64,000 bases of DNA from Paratrimastix pyriformis (taxonomy: Eukaryota; Preaxostyla; Paratrimastigidae). Shown piece after piece: positions 11,401-23,400 of the stretch. A model generated the notes under the pieces. The model worked only from the letters and a program-made list of their open reading frames with translations, did not search any database and was not told where the DNA came from. Location of the stretch: assembly GCA_027972325.1 (NCBI GenBank), contig JAPMOS010000057.1, positions 1 through 64,000 of the forward strand. The letters run 5' to 3'. Both the position numbers and the translations under genes were made by a program. Numbering within the stretch: the stretch's first letter is position 1; every line of letters begins with the position of its first letter.

Positions 11401-14400
11401 TCCGTCTCGCTGCCCAGGGAAACCTCGTACTGCACCAACCAACATCCACCCCCATCCACCAGCCACCATCCACCCACCAGCGTGAAGGCGAACAACAGGG
11501 AGAAAGTCACCGCCCCGTGAGTGAGTCGAGACGTCACGACAGATGAAGAGCCTGGCTGTGACTGTTCGGGATGGAACCGGAACCGGTGATGGTGGACAGA
11601 CCGAGGCGATGCCCGATTCGGGGTCCTCGCATGGCGACCAGCCCACCAGGACCGCGCCAATCGCTGTCTCCGCCTCCGCGGACAAGTTGCCCGATACGGC
11701 TGCGCACTGGGGCCCGGTGGCGTTGGGGTTGGGCCCGAACCAGACCGGCTCGGCGGCCGAGGGGGCCAGGGGGGCCGTCTCGTCGACCGTTAGTGGCCCC
11801 GCCCCGCTGACCGTGCTCAGGCCGGCCCCGTTGGTGGTCCGCACCTGGGCGTAGTACCGGGCGGCCCCCGCGGCCAGGCTGCTGCCCGCCGGCAGGGACA
11901 CCGTGAAGGGCACCCGCCGCCCGGCCGCGGTCATGGCCGGCTCGGTGGCCACCCGCTGCCAGCCCACGATGGCCGGGCTGGCGGCCGCGAGGGAGGTCCC
12001 GATGGCCACCTCGACGCTGGCGATGCGCGACTCGGGGTCCGGCATCACCTCCACCACCCCCGTCAGGGCCCGCGGGCCCGCGCGCAGCTCCAGCAGCCGC
12101 GCCGCCTGGGGGGCCGTCAGGTCGACCAGGTGTGGGCCGCCCCGCACCACCGTCGTCAGGCCCAGCCCTGTGCGGAGGGGAAACGGGTTGGTGAGAAAGC
12201 GGAAGATGAGGTTGGTGGCGGTGGGCGAACAGGGGTCAGAAAGGCAGAAGAGCCTCGACATATACGAATGCTCCGTTCGATGGCGGGGCGGGGGAGGAAG
12301 CGACCACGGCGACCCAACCCCGACAAGGGACCGGGCAGGGGCAGGGGCAGGCACAGGGCAGGTCGGCAAATGCTCCAGGGAGGCGGACCGTTGGTGGCGA
12401 CGAGGGTTGGCCAGACGGCCGCCCCGTGGGTCAGCTTGAGGGGCAGGTCCAGCTCGCCCGTCCGGTCGAGGAAGTAGCAGCTGCCGTTCGGCGCCGCGCC
12501 GCCCACCATGGCGCACTCGCCAGCTGCCGTGCCGGTGGCGTTGGCGTAGAGGTTGCGCGTGAAGAGGTCCGTGGCGCCCTCGGTCGAGCCCAGGGCCAGA
12601 TAGAGGTCCCGCAGGCCCGAGTGCGGGTCGGAGACGCTCCACCGAACGTGTGCGCTGGACGTGATGAAGTGCGAGCGCTCGAAGAGGCCCTCCCGGCCCA
12701 GTTCAAAGGCAGCCACGATGGTCAGGGCACCGGCGTCGACTGTCGCCTCGTGGCGAGAACCTCCTCACTGTCAACGAGGGTGGCCGCCCCACTGCCGGCG
12801 GACTCGAAGAGCTCCATCCGGAAGAGGCATTCCGGGCAGGGGGTCGGTGCTGCCAGGAACTGCAGTGGCACCTGGAAGATGACCTGGGCAACCAGCTCGG
12901 GGGCTCCGGGAATGGCCGTGAGCCTGAGCATGGGGTCGCGTGGGGCAACCTCCTGGTCCAGCTCGAAGTCGTCCGGCAGGATGAGCAGAGGCTCGCTGTA
13001 GGCCAGCCGGATCAGGCCCACCCCGTTGGTCACCTCGACCGTCACGTAGCAGGCAGTGTCGACGTGGTCAATGAGCGTCGAGGTGGAATTGAGGGCAATC
13101 AGGTAAGCATCCTCCACAGTCACCACCCCAGCGGGCAGGGCAACCATGTCCGGGAACTCCACCGGGTCGGCCAGGTCGGAGAGCCCAGGGCCCGTGCCCA
13201 GCCAGGCGCGCACCCGGGCCACACCGCTCTCGGGGTCGTCCAGCCCCAGGACGGCCACCCGGACCGTCTCGCCAGGCGCGGTCACGCTCAGGGCCACCCG
13301 GCCGGCCGTCACGGCCACCAGGCGGCCCTCCCGGGGCGGCGTCGGGTCGAACAGGATCGAGGCGGCCGGGCTGGTGCAGTTGGTCAGGCCGGCCCCGTTG
13401 CGGGCGCAGAAGGTCGGGTAGAGCGCCGTCCCGGCCTCGGTCAGGTTGAGCACCGGGCTCGACCCGCCCACGAAGGGCCGCAGGGCCATCAGGTCGGCCT
13501 GGCCGGGGGCCGTGCCCAGGGCCCAGTACAGGGCCAGGCAGTCGGTGGTGGCGGTGGCATTCGTGGCATTGGCGGCATTGCCTGCCGCGGGGGGGCACTC
13601 GGGGTCGCTGGCCGCGAAGGTGACGTTGGCCAGCTGGGGCGCCGTGATGCCGGCCGGGTAGGCGGGCACCCCCAGCAGCGGGGCCGTCGGGTCGACCACG
13701 ATGCCCGGCCCGCTGGCCTCCAGGGTCACCCCGTCCATGAAGACCGCCCGCACGGTGGCGTGGTACCGGCGCCCGGGGGCCAGGGCCAGCCCCGAGAAGA
13801 CCACCCCGTCGGCCCGGCTGTAGTTGAACAGGGCCACCACGTCGTCCAGCCCCGGGGCCGTGCCCAGGCCCACCTGGTAGACGTCCACCCCGTAGGCGAA
13901 CTCCTGGAAGCCGCTCCAGCCGGCCGCCAGCTGCCCGGTGCTGCTCTGCCAGGCCTGGCCGGCCCGCCGCAGCCCGGCCCCCTCGAAGACCAGCCCCGCC
14001 CGCCGGGCCAGCAGCTGCCGGGGCGTGGCCCCGGCCCGGGTGGCCGCCAGCCCCAGCCCGTTGCGGACCCGCAGGGCCGGGTAGAAGTCGGCCGCCCCGC
14101 TGGCCCGCTCGTCCCAGGTGGCCTGGGGCAGGCTCACCGGCACCACGGCCAGCCCCTCGGCCAGCACGGCCGCCGTCACCTCCGTCCAGGGCAGCATCAG
14201 CGGCTCCCCGCCACCGCCGCCGCCGCCAGCGCCCGCCGCCATGCCCAGGGCCACCTCGACCGCGGCCAGGCCCGACTCGGGGTCGGCCAGGGCCGGCACC
14301 ACGAAGGCCATCGTCACCGTGGCCCCGTCGCTGGACAGCAGCACGTCCGGCTCGGCCGCGATCTGGGGGCCCGTCCCGTCGATGGCCAGTCCCTCCGAGA

Positions 14401-17400
14401 CGGCGCTCAGCGGGCTGAAGGGCGCGCCCCGGGCCACCCGGGCCCCCACAAAGTACGGCCCCCCGCTGTCGTCATCGGTCTCGGAAGCCGGCAGGGCCGC
14501 GCACAGGGCCTGAGGGCTGCTGCTGGAGCCGGCTGCTGCTGTTGCTGCCGAGAAAGCGGCCTGCAGCCAGCCGGCCGGGAAGGGCTGCTCGGGCAGCACA
14601 TCGGCCTGGGTGGGGCTCCGGCCCACCCACCACCCGCTGCCCGCCGTCACGGGCCCGCAGCCCGTGGCCCGGGAGAAGCTCGCCCCGAAGCAGACGTGCG
14701 TCCGGTTGAGCTGGGCCGCCGTGGCCCCGGTCCCGCCGGTGGTGGTGGTCACTGCCGTGGCGGCGGCGAGGGGCTGGTCGGGGTCGGCCCACAGCAGCCG
14801 CAGCACGGGCGGCGCCTGCGAGTCCACCGTCACGGCCAGCAGCTCGCTCGTGGTGGCGTTGCCCGTCGGGTTGAAGCACTAAGAAGAGAAGGCAGGGGTG
14901 GTGGCGAGCGGTGGGCGGTGAGATCGAGGCGCACGGGGGGTGATGACATGAGACCAGCAGTCGAGAGAGAGACTGCAACCAACCAACACATCAATCATCA
15001 TCGCACCCCACCCGATACCGCAGCATCTCACTCGGAGCATCAGCAGACCTGCACCGTGGCGTAGAGGGTCCCGTCGGCCTGGGCGGCCAGGGGCAGGGCC
15101 GCCCCCAGGGCGAAGGTCTGGGCCAGGCCCACATCGGCCCGCACGGCGTCCAGGGCGGCGGCGGCAGGGTCGGACCCGGCCCGGACCAGCACCCGATCGA
15201 GGCCCGACTCGGGGTCGGCGCAGGCCCAGTGGAGCGCCAGCGAGGTCGGGTCGGCCACGCACTGCACCGGGTGGGCCGCGCTGGGCCCGAAGCCGGCCTG
15301 GGTCAGGGCGGGCGCGGTGGCGTCCACCTGGGCGGGCGTCACGGTGGCCGTCCGCTGGCCGGCCCGGTTGACGCAGCGCAGGTGCAGGTAGTACGGGGTG
15401 CCCGCCAGGGGGTGCACGTCGGGCCAGCTGGCCCGGTAGGTCAGCTCGCCGGCCAGGCCCAGGGTCCGGTTCCACAGGGGCCGCCAGCCGGTCACCTCGG
15501 GCACGAAGGCCTCGCCCGCCTCGGCCAGCCCGGCCTCGCCCGCCCCCAGCAGGGCCAGCCGGTCCGCGGCCAGGGTGGCGTTCTCGCCCGGCTGCAGGCC
15601 CGCTGCCACCGCCGAGAGGCCCGCCTCGGCCCACAGCACACCCGACTGCAGGTCCGTGCAGGCGTCCGCCACGAAGGTCACCCCAGCATCCCCGCCAGCA
15701 CCCCACCAGAGGCGCCCGTTGGCCGGCTGCAGGGCCGGGAACGAGCCCGCCAGGGGGCCCGTCAGGTCGGCCACCACGGGCCCGCCCACCACCAGCGTCA
15801 CCGTCCCGGCCCAGTTGCGGGCCGTCACCACCGGGTAGTAGGGCCGCCCCGGCTGCATCCCGGCCGCCGCCCCCGCCCCCGCCGCCGCCAGCAGGTAGCC
15901 CCGCAGGGCCACCTCCAGGGTGGCGTTGAACGGGTCGCCCGACAGCGGCGCCATGCCGCCGTCAGCGGTGGCTGTGGGGGCCCCCATGGGCACCACGTCG
16001 GCAGCCCCCGGGTTGGTGCCCAGCCCCACCAGCACCTCGCGCAGGCCCGAGTCGGGGTCCCGGATGGTGGCCACCAGGGTCACCCCCTCGGCCCGCGGCT
16101 GCCACACGGCCGCCGCCGTGGTCGCCTCGTCGGGGGTCAGCCCGGCGGCGCTGGTGGTGACATTGGCCTCGTCGGTCGCGGTGACCACCACGGCCATGGC
16201 CACGGCCGGGCCCGAGTAGTCCACGCAGAAGACCCGCGAGAAGGACAGGCTGCTCAGCTCGGCCCGGTTGATGGCCCGCAGGGCCCAGCTGTAGCAGTGG
16301 CCGCCCAGGGCCATGCCGCCAATGTCCTCCAGCCAGACGTGGCCCACCGGGCCCAGCCGCCGGTAGCCCCGGCTGGCCGAGGGCACAAAGTCGCTGGCGT
16401 TGTGCAGCCACCGGTCGGCCGGGAAGTGGCCCAGCTCGGCCCGGGCGGCCTCGTGCAGCCCCAGCTCGACCGTCAGCAGGCCCGACTCGGGGTCGGCCAC
16501 CCCGGACCACATCACCAGCGCCTGGGGCAGCCGCACCCAGTCCAGCTCGGCCGCCACGTGCTCGGCCGTGGTCGGGTCGTACGCGGCCGCTGCCGTCCCG
16601 CCGGTGCCCTCGCCCTCGCTCTCGCCCTGCTCGACGGCCGCCAGGGCCTCCGAGGGCAGCAGGTGCACGGTGCCGTTGCTGGGCGGGCTCGAGTCGACCA
16701 GCACCGGCCAGCCGGCCTCGATCAGGGTCCGCATGCCCAGCGGGTTGGTGGTGGTCAGCCGCACCGTGTAGTAGCCGTCGGCCAGCCCCAGGCCCGTGAA
16801 GAAGTGCGCGTCCGAGGCCCGGGTCGAGGTCACCACCGCCGCCGCCACCACCGCCGGGGCCGGCCCGCACCCGTGGCAGGCCGTCGCCGAGGCGCCCGCC
16901 CCCGGGCAGCCCGCCAGCGCGCCCGCCGTGCACTGGGCGGCCCGGTCGAAGCCCGCCGGCAGCTGGCCGGCCCCGGCCCCGGCCGCCACGGCCGTCCAGT
17001 TGCGGCCCTCGGCCAGGCAGGCCGCCAGGCAGCACCGCCCGCAGAGGGTGGCCTGGGCCGCCCCGGCGGGGTCCTCCAGCTGCTGCACCTCGGCCGCCAG
17101 CCGGGCCGCCCAGGCCCCGGCCCCGTCGTCGGTCAGCAGCTCCACCAGCTGCTCGGCCACGCCGCTCTCGGGGTCCACGGCCCGCGCCCAGTAGACCGGC
17201 ACGAACCGGCCCGTGGGCAGGTAGTCCAGGTAGCGGCCCTCCACCCCCACCAGCACCGTGCCCGCCTGGGGCGGCGTCGGGTCGGCCACCAGCGCCACCT
17301 CCGTGCAGGCGCAGGCCGTCCGGCCCACGGTCGAGGTGGCGCAGACCGTCGCGTAGACCCGCACCCCGGGCTGCAGGGCCGCGCTCAGGGCCAGGGTCAG

Positions 17401-20400
17401 GTCCGCAGCGAAGGTGTGGTTGCTGGCCTGCAGCAGCGGCTGGGGCTGCTGGGCCGTCGCCGCGTCGTCGCCCGTGGTTGCCGTCGTGTTGCGCCAGTCG
17501 GCCAGCGGGCTCAGGTCGGCCGTCCCGTTGAGGCGGGCGGCCAGGTGGTGGCCCGTGAAGGTGTCGCACCGCACGCTGACGTGCACCCGGCTGCTGGCGA
17601 TGCGCGCCTCGGGCTCGGCCACCCGCCAGCGGAGCCGCACGTGGGTGGTCACCGTCTGGAAGAAGGTCGCCTCGCCGCCCCGGGTCGCCGCCGCCGCCAG
17701 CACCGTCCGCGGGTCGAACCCCACCGCCGCGAAGGCCAGCTCGCTCAGGGCGGGCGCCGTGGTGTCCACCAGCACCGCCAGGGGGGCCGTCTGGTAGGTC
17801 TGCAGGCCCACCCGGTTGGTGCAGCGCAGCGTCAGGTAGTACCGGGCGCCGTGGCTCAGGGCCAGCCGGTAGAGGCCCCCCGACCGGGCCCCCGCGTCGC
17901 CCTGGTAGGTGAACGGGGCCGCGTCCGTGCCCAGGGCCACCGTGCCCAGGGCCAGCTCGTAGCTGGCGATGCCCGTCTCGGGGTCCGTGCAGGGCTCCCA
18001 CCGCGCCAGCACGGCCTCGGTGCTGGCCTGGGTGTAGTGCCCCTGCCCGCCCCCCGTGGCCAGGTCGGCCGGGTCCAGGTCCTCGGCCACCACCGCCAGC
18101 CCGCCGCCGTCGCCCCCCGCCCCCGCCCCGCCCGCCGGGGCCAGGGGGGCCGTCAGGTCGACCAGCAGCCCGTCCGAGCAGGCCGCCGCCCGGTTGCCCA
18201 CCAGGTCCTCGGCCGTCACCGTGGCGTAGTAGCGCACCCCGTGCTGCAGGTCGAGCCCCTGCAGGACCGTGCTCAGCACCGGGCCCGCCTCGGACATGTT
18301 CAGCGCGTCGTACCGCCCGCAGGCCGTGCCCAGGCCCACGTAGTAGGTCTTCAGGAAGTAGTTGTCCCGGAAGTCGACCCACGTCACGGGGTACCTGCAA
18401 GCCGCGCAGTCGCACAGGATGGTGACGACGATGTGATGATGACTGGATGATGATGACTGGGTGATGATGACTGGATGATGATGACTGGATGATGATGACT
18501 GAGTGATGTTGACTGCGTGATGATGACTGGGTGATGATGACTGGATGGTGATGATGACTGGGTGATGCAGGGTGCAAGGAGGCATGACCGCGGACTGGGT
18601 GCTGGAGGCGGTCTCGTTGAAGTCGCGCAGGTAGCCGTCGTAGACCGTGCCCGGGGTGGGCGGCTCCTGGTCGATGACCAGCCCGGTGCTGCTGTCGGTC
18701 GTCGTGTGGCCCGCCCGGTCGCTCACCCGCCTGCAGACAGGCAACGGTCAGGAAATGAAGGTGGTGGTGGTGAATAATGGATCTGACGCTCTCCGGAATG
18801 ATTGAGCTGCTGTTCCGCCGGCTGTTGCTGGCGTGTGACCCTGCGGGGGTTCGTGAGGCGGTACGGACAGGAGGGCGTAGTACTTGTGGTTGGGCAGCAG
18901 GGTCAGGTTGGTGAAGGTGATCACGTTGCAGTAGTCCGAGGCGCCGAACTCGTCGGCGGTGAGGTTGAAGGGCACCCAGTCGACCAGGTCGGGGGCCAGC
19001 AGGGGGCTCTGCCGGGTGGACAGGGCCACCGAGACGTTGCTGATGCCCGTCTCCTTGTCGTACACGCAGAAGTGCACCGAGTAGTGGTCCGTCTCGTTCT
19101 GGGCCTGCGCGTCCGTGGCGATTTGCCCCTCGCCCACGGGGAGCCCGTCGTAGAGGTAGTCCACCTGTGTAACGACAGCGGAGACACCCACCAATGCCCA
19201 CCAAGTTGGGTTGTGTGAGTCCAGGCTTCCTCGCAAGCTCTCCTTGTCCTGTGGGCTCTAGGGCACGGACCGTGGGCCACTTGGAGTCGTACATCTGGCC
19301 GGGGCTGGTCACCTCGACGGCCAGGTCGATGACGTTGACGGCCCGCACGTGCGAGTAGATCATGGCCCCCTGCGGGATGGGCGCCTTGACGGTGCCCGCC
19401 CACTCACCATCGACCGGCCGCCACGCGTCGTACCTGCACCAGAGCGCCCACCATTGTCAATCGGACCCTGATGTGCAGCGCGGCCAAACAACAGACGAGT
19501 CCAGTTCGGCGATCAGCTCACCGGCGTACTCGGCGTACATGCGGACGGTCAGCTTGGGCACCAGCACCGACTCGGGCTCCTCCAGCACCGCCGGGTGGCC
19601 GTAGAAGCGCAGGTTGGTGTGATACTGCGCCAGGTGAAAGGGGGTTGTGAATCGACTGAGGTTCCTTGGCGTGCATGGCGTGGGGATCACACAGTAAAAA
19701 AGAAGAGCGGTGGCCACCCGACATGCCACCACCCCGGGGTCTCCAGGACCACCAAAATAGGTGCCGGACGGACCCACCAGGGGTCACGCGCGGGGTCGTC
19801 CCTGAGGCCCAGCGGCCCCTCGGCCAGCTCGAGGCGGGGCGGGGTCGTGTCGACCGTCACCGGCGAGCGCATGACCGACTCGACCGAGTAGTTCGTGTAG
19901 GCGCGCACCGTCACGTAGCTGGTCGACCCGTGGGGCAGGGCCAGATCGCGGAAGGTGTGCCGGGTCGGAATATTGGGCGCTGAGAAGGCCATCGACCCGA
20001 CAATGTCATCCTAAGGATAATGGGGGGAGGGGGTTAGTTGGAACGGGGAAAGGAACGCTCACAAATCCACTTGCACGTCCACTCTGCGGGCGGCTCACGG
20101 GGACCTGATCTGGTGCCGTGCCCAGCATGAAGAAGAGCCGGACGATGGCCGGGTCGGTGGGCAGGCTCACGTTGATCGTGTCCCCGACGGGGATGTACCG
20201 TGGGCACGAGTAGCTCGTCCAGTCAGGTTCGTGGTCGCTCGCGTTGATCGGGATCGAGACCTGCAAGGAGGTGGTGATTCTCCGGGGGCGTGGGAAAGGC
20301 AGCGGACTGTGTCGTAGCCGTTGGACATGGTGACGCCCTTGGCCGTGACCCAGGCGACGGCCCCCATGGGCCACTTGGGCAGGGCGACCCGGTCCAGGGT

Positions 20401-23400
20401 GCCGCTGGTCTCGCCCTCCATGTTTTTCCAGGCCATCAGGTCGTCCGAGCCGGGCGTCGAGCCCACGCAGAGCATGTAGCTGATGGTGGAAGAGGGGATG
20501 GACAGGCGAGGAGATGAAGATTTGCGGGAGGGCAGAGAGAGAGCGGGGGGGGAGGGGCGCGCGGACTGGTGCACCTTGAGCCGATTCGTGCCGCCCGACT
20601 GGGGGTTGGCGTCGCCGAAGCTCCACTTGGCTGAGACCGTGTGCAGGGCCGTCTGGGAGGCCTCCAGCTTGCCTTCGCCGGGTCCCTTTGGCGTCCCTCC
20701 GCTTCCGAGGCAGATCTTGAAGATGGTGAATCTGGAGAAAGCCAAAGAAACAAGTCGAACGATGAGGACGATGGCCACGCCCATGCCACTCGGGCCTGTG
20801 GCGCGCGGACCGGAAAGTGGGCGTCTTCAGGCGGAGGATGGTGAATGAGATCCTGCCGCAGTACTCGATCCAGCAGTTGATGCCGAAGACCCAGAAGCGG
20901 CACTTGAGGCACAACTTGAACTCGATGAAGACGTAGATGTCCACTTGCAGCGGAATGAACTCCACGTCCAGTTGGAGGCACACCTGGCAGGGGAGGGCGG
21001 TGAGGGTCAGACATGCAGTTGGTGGCCAGGGCGGGAGGCGGACCGTCGGCGGTGCCGTCCAGAAGCGGACGGCTGCGATGGGGATGAGGGAGGTCTCCAT
21101 GATGGTGCACCGGATGCCGATGCCCACCCGGAAGATCTTCAGCGAGGCCGACCCCTCGAACTCCAGGATGAAGGCAAACGTGGGGATGACCGAGGCCGAG
21201 ATTTCCTGGTGCGCAACGAAAGATGAGTGCTGTGTGTGTGTGTGCTGAGGGGGAGGCGGCGGACGATCTGGCCGAGGTCGATGCCCATCGACATGGCCAC
21301 CTTGAACGAGCCGCGGAGGATCAGGGACACGTCGCACGGCACGACCACGATGACGAAGGAGAACTCGTACTTGAAGAAGGTCATCGGCACCTTGGGACTG
21401 CGCAGGGAACAAACGAAGAGATGAAATCGGGAGCCGCAACATGGTTGCGGGGAGGCAGCCCGTGAGGATGGAGGGCGTCGTGACGGACGTGCTGCCCTTC
21501 TCCTTGGCGGGGGCATCGCGGGCGCCGGGCTGCTTCTGGTCGTCGTTGTTGAAGTTGTCTGGGAAGAACCGCTCGGAGGATGAGAGGATGAGGGGGGGAT
21601 AGAACGGGGACAGACAGGGGAGCGCGGGCTGGTTGACGTATTGTTTCATGGCGACGACCAGCTTGATGACGTTGGCCGTGATGGTGGGCTTGACCGTCCG
21701 CAGGATGGGCACCCGGGCGATCATCAGTCGGTCCTCGTTGTCGCCCAATGACCTGCACAGGAGCGGCGTGAGCTCACAAACCAAGGGGGAGGGAACGGCA
21801 GGGCGGACCATTTGACGGTCTGGAAGAAGTCCGAGGCGGACGAGCTGAAGGCCACCAGCAGGTCGAACCCCGTTGGAACGGGGCACAGGCCCTCGGCCCC
21901 CGAGGGCACCCCGACCGTCTGCATGTTGGAGTCTTTGCTGAAGACCCCGCAGCCAGCGATGCTCTGCCCACCGGGCAGCTGGGCCGTGGTTTTCTCGTAG
22001 GTGAAGTTGTGGAACTACAAGGCAGAACAAAAACAAAGATTGTGGCGAATTGCCCGACATCCGGGGGATCGAGACCTGCAGAGTGCAGCGGCCGGGCCTG
22101 ATGAAGCACCGGGTGAGCGCCACGTACTCGAAGCCCAGCTGCTTGACGAAGCTGATGCCCCGCACGTCGGGTCCGATGTAGTGCACCTTGAGAAATCGCC
22201 GCAAAAAAAACTCAGGTCCAGACCAAAAGAGATGGGCGAACAGAGACCTTCTTCGGGGCGAGCACGGTGGCGGCGCCCACCTTGTAGGTGGCCGTTGTGG
22301 TGAACTCGCCGTTGGAGCCGAGCGGGTAGCCGACCATCCAGCCCAGGGTCGACCGGACCGAGGTGCCGTGGTGGGTGGGCACGTCGGCGTGGCCGGCCTC
22401 GTGGGAGTCGGCCGCCCAGAGCATGGGTCCCCTCTCGTCGTCCTGGAAGGCCAGCGGGCCGCCCGGCGAGACGTCCAGGCGGTACATGGCCCCGGCCGTG
22501 GCGGCCGACGGGGGACCGCCGGCCAGCCGGAGGGTCCGGATGATGGAGGTGTTGTACTGGCACATGTGGCCCGTCCCGTTCATGACGTAGACGAAGTCCT
22601 TGACGACCAGCATCCCGTGGGCGTTGGCGAAGGGGCGCCCCTCGGGGTCGTACAGGCTGATGAGCTTCTTGAGGGCCCCGTCCTTGGGCCCCATGAAGGC
22701 CAGGATGGAGGGGTGCGGCGTGGACAGCCGCCGGCCGCCCTGGTAGTACTGCACAATCCACTCGTCCTTGTTGTTGATCGTCATGGTGCCCACCCCTTGC
22801 GGCACATACCTACGCCATCGCCGAATGGCGCGAAATGAACCCCCCCAAAGCAAGCGAGAAATCAAGCAAGGCAAGGCGAGTGAGCCAAGTTCAGGGCGGG
22901 CGCTTTGGCAGCCAAAGAGACAAAGAGACGGGCTGCGCACAGACCCGTCCCAGAGGCCGGGCAGGGTGAGGGAGCGAGGCGAGGAGGTGAGCCCGTCGAC
23001 ACCGTAGTAGTTCATGGAGCCGTACGAGATATCGGCGAAGTGAAGATACTGCCAAACCCCACAGCCAAAGAAACCGAACGGTCAGGAGGGTGTCATCGGC
23101 GGGCAGGTTGGGGGTCGGCAGTGGGGAAGGAAGCAAGTGAGCGGACCTTGATCATGAAGAGGTAGTCCTTGTACAGGTCGACCGAGCGGGGCAGGGTGTG
23201 CATGCACAGGTCGGCGCTGCACTGGGGGATGGTCGACGAGTCGGCCAGTTCGGGCTTCTCCAGGCCGAAGTCGAGCCAGCTGAAGATCTGCTTGATTTTC
23301 GCGATGATCATCTGCACGATCTCCAGGAAGGTGTTCACGGGGCCCTTGATGACCCCGCTGCAACAACAAAGGCGCCCGGCCGACAGAAAAGGGAGACGAG

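Larger units (their letters stand above)
5664..14878 (-). other. Gene B exons 87-98: second half of the FN3-like array
   Basis: Exons 14878 to about 12.75 kb, about 12716-12389, 12167-11602, 11429-10173, 9932-9721, 9555-9238, 9074-8193, 8022-7797, 7700-7537, 7398-7214, 7061-6683 and 6451-5664. Modules include LADPESGLAAVEVALGM, LDDPESGVARVRAWLGTG, CEDPESGIASYEVSLGS and TIRATNILGM. Three places break the frame: 12.72-12.89 kb, where exon 87 and the next module are in different frames without a clean phase-matching intron; about 11,108 (CCCTGCCCGC), one base short; and about 6,877 (GGGGCCGGCC), one base short. All lie in G/C runs. Confidence 0.65.

Noticed and set aside
13064-15064. Long plus-strand open frame (666 codons), and a similar one at 28088-29989
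   Set aside because: Both are shadows of gene B exons 87 and 51, with no splice-phase logic and no recognisable domain.
15229-18450. 1,073-codon open frame on the plus strand
   Set aside because: It lies exactly antisense to the FN3-like exon 86; the protein is His/Arg/Gly/Pro low-complexity with no module pattern. GC-rich coding DNA leaves the opposite strand open.
19164-23357. Splitting gene B into an LLTP gene and a separate adhesion gene
   Set aside because: Every exon from 68 to 84 joins in phase with the usual donors, and no terminal stop, poly(A)-like region or new signal peptide is visible. Only transcript data could revive this.
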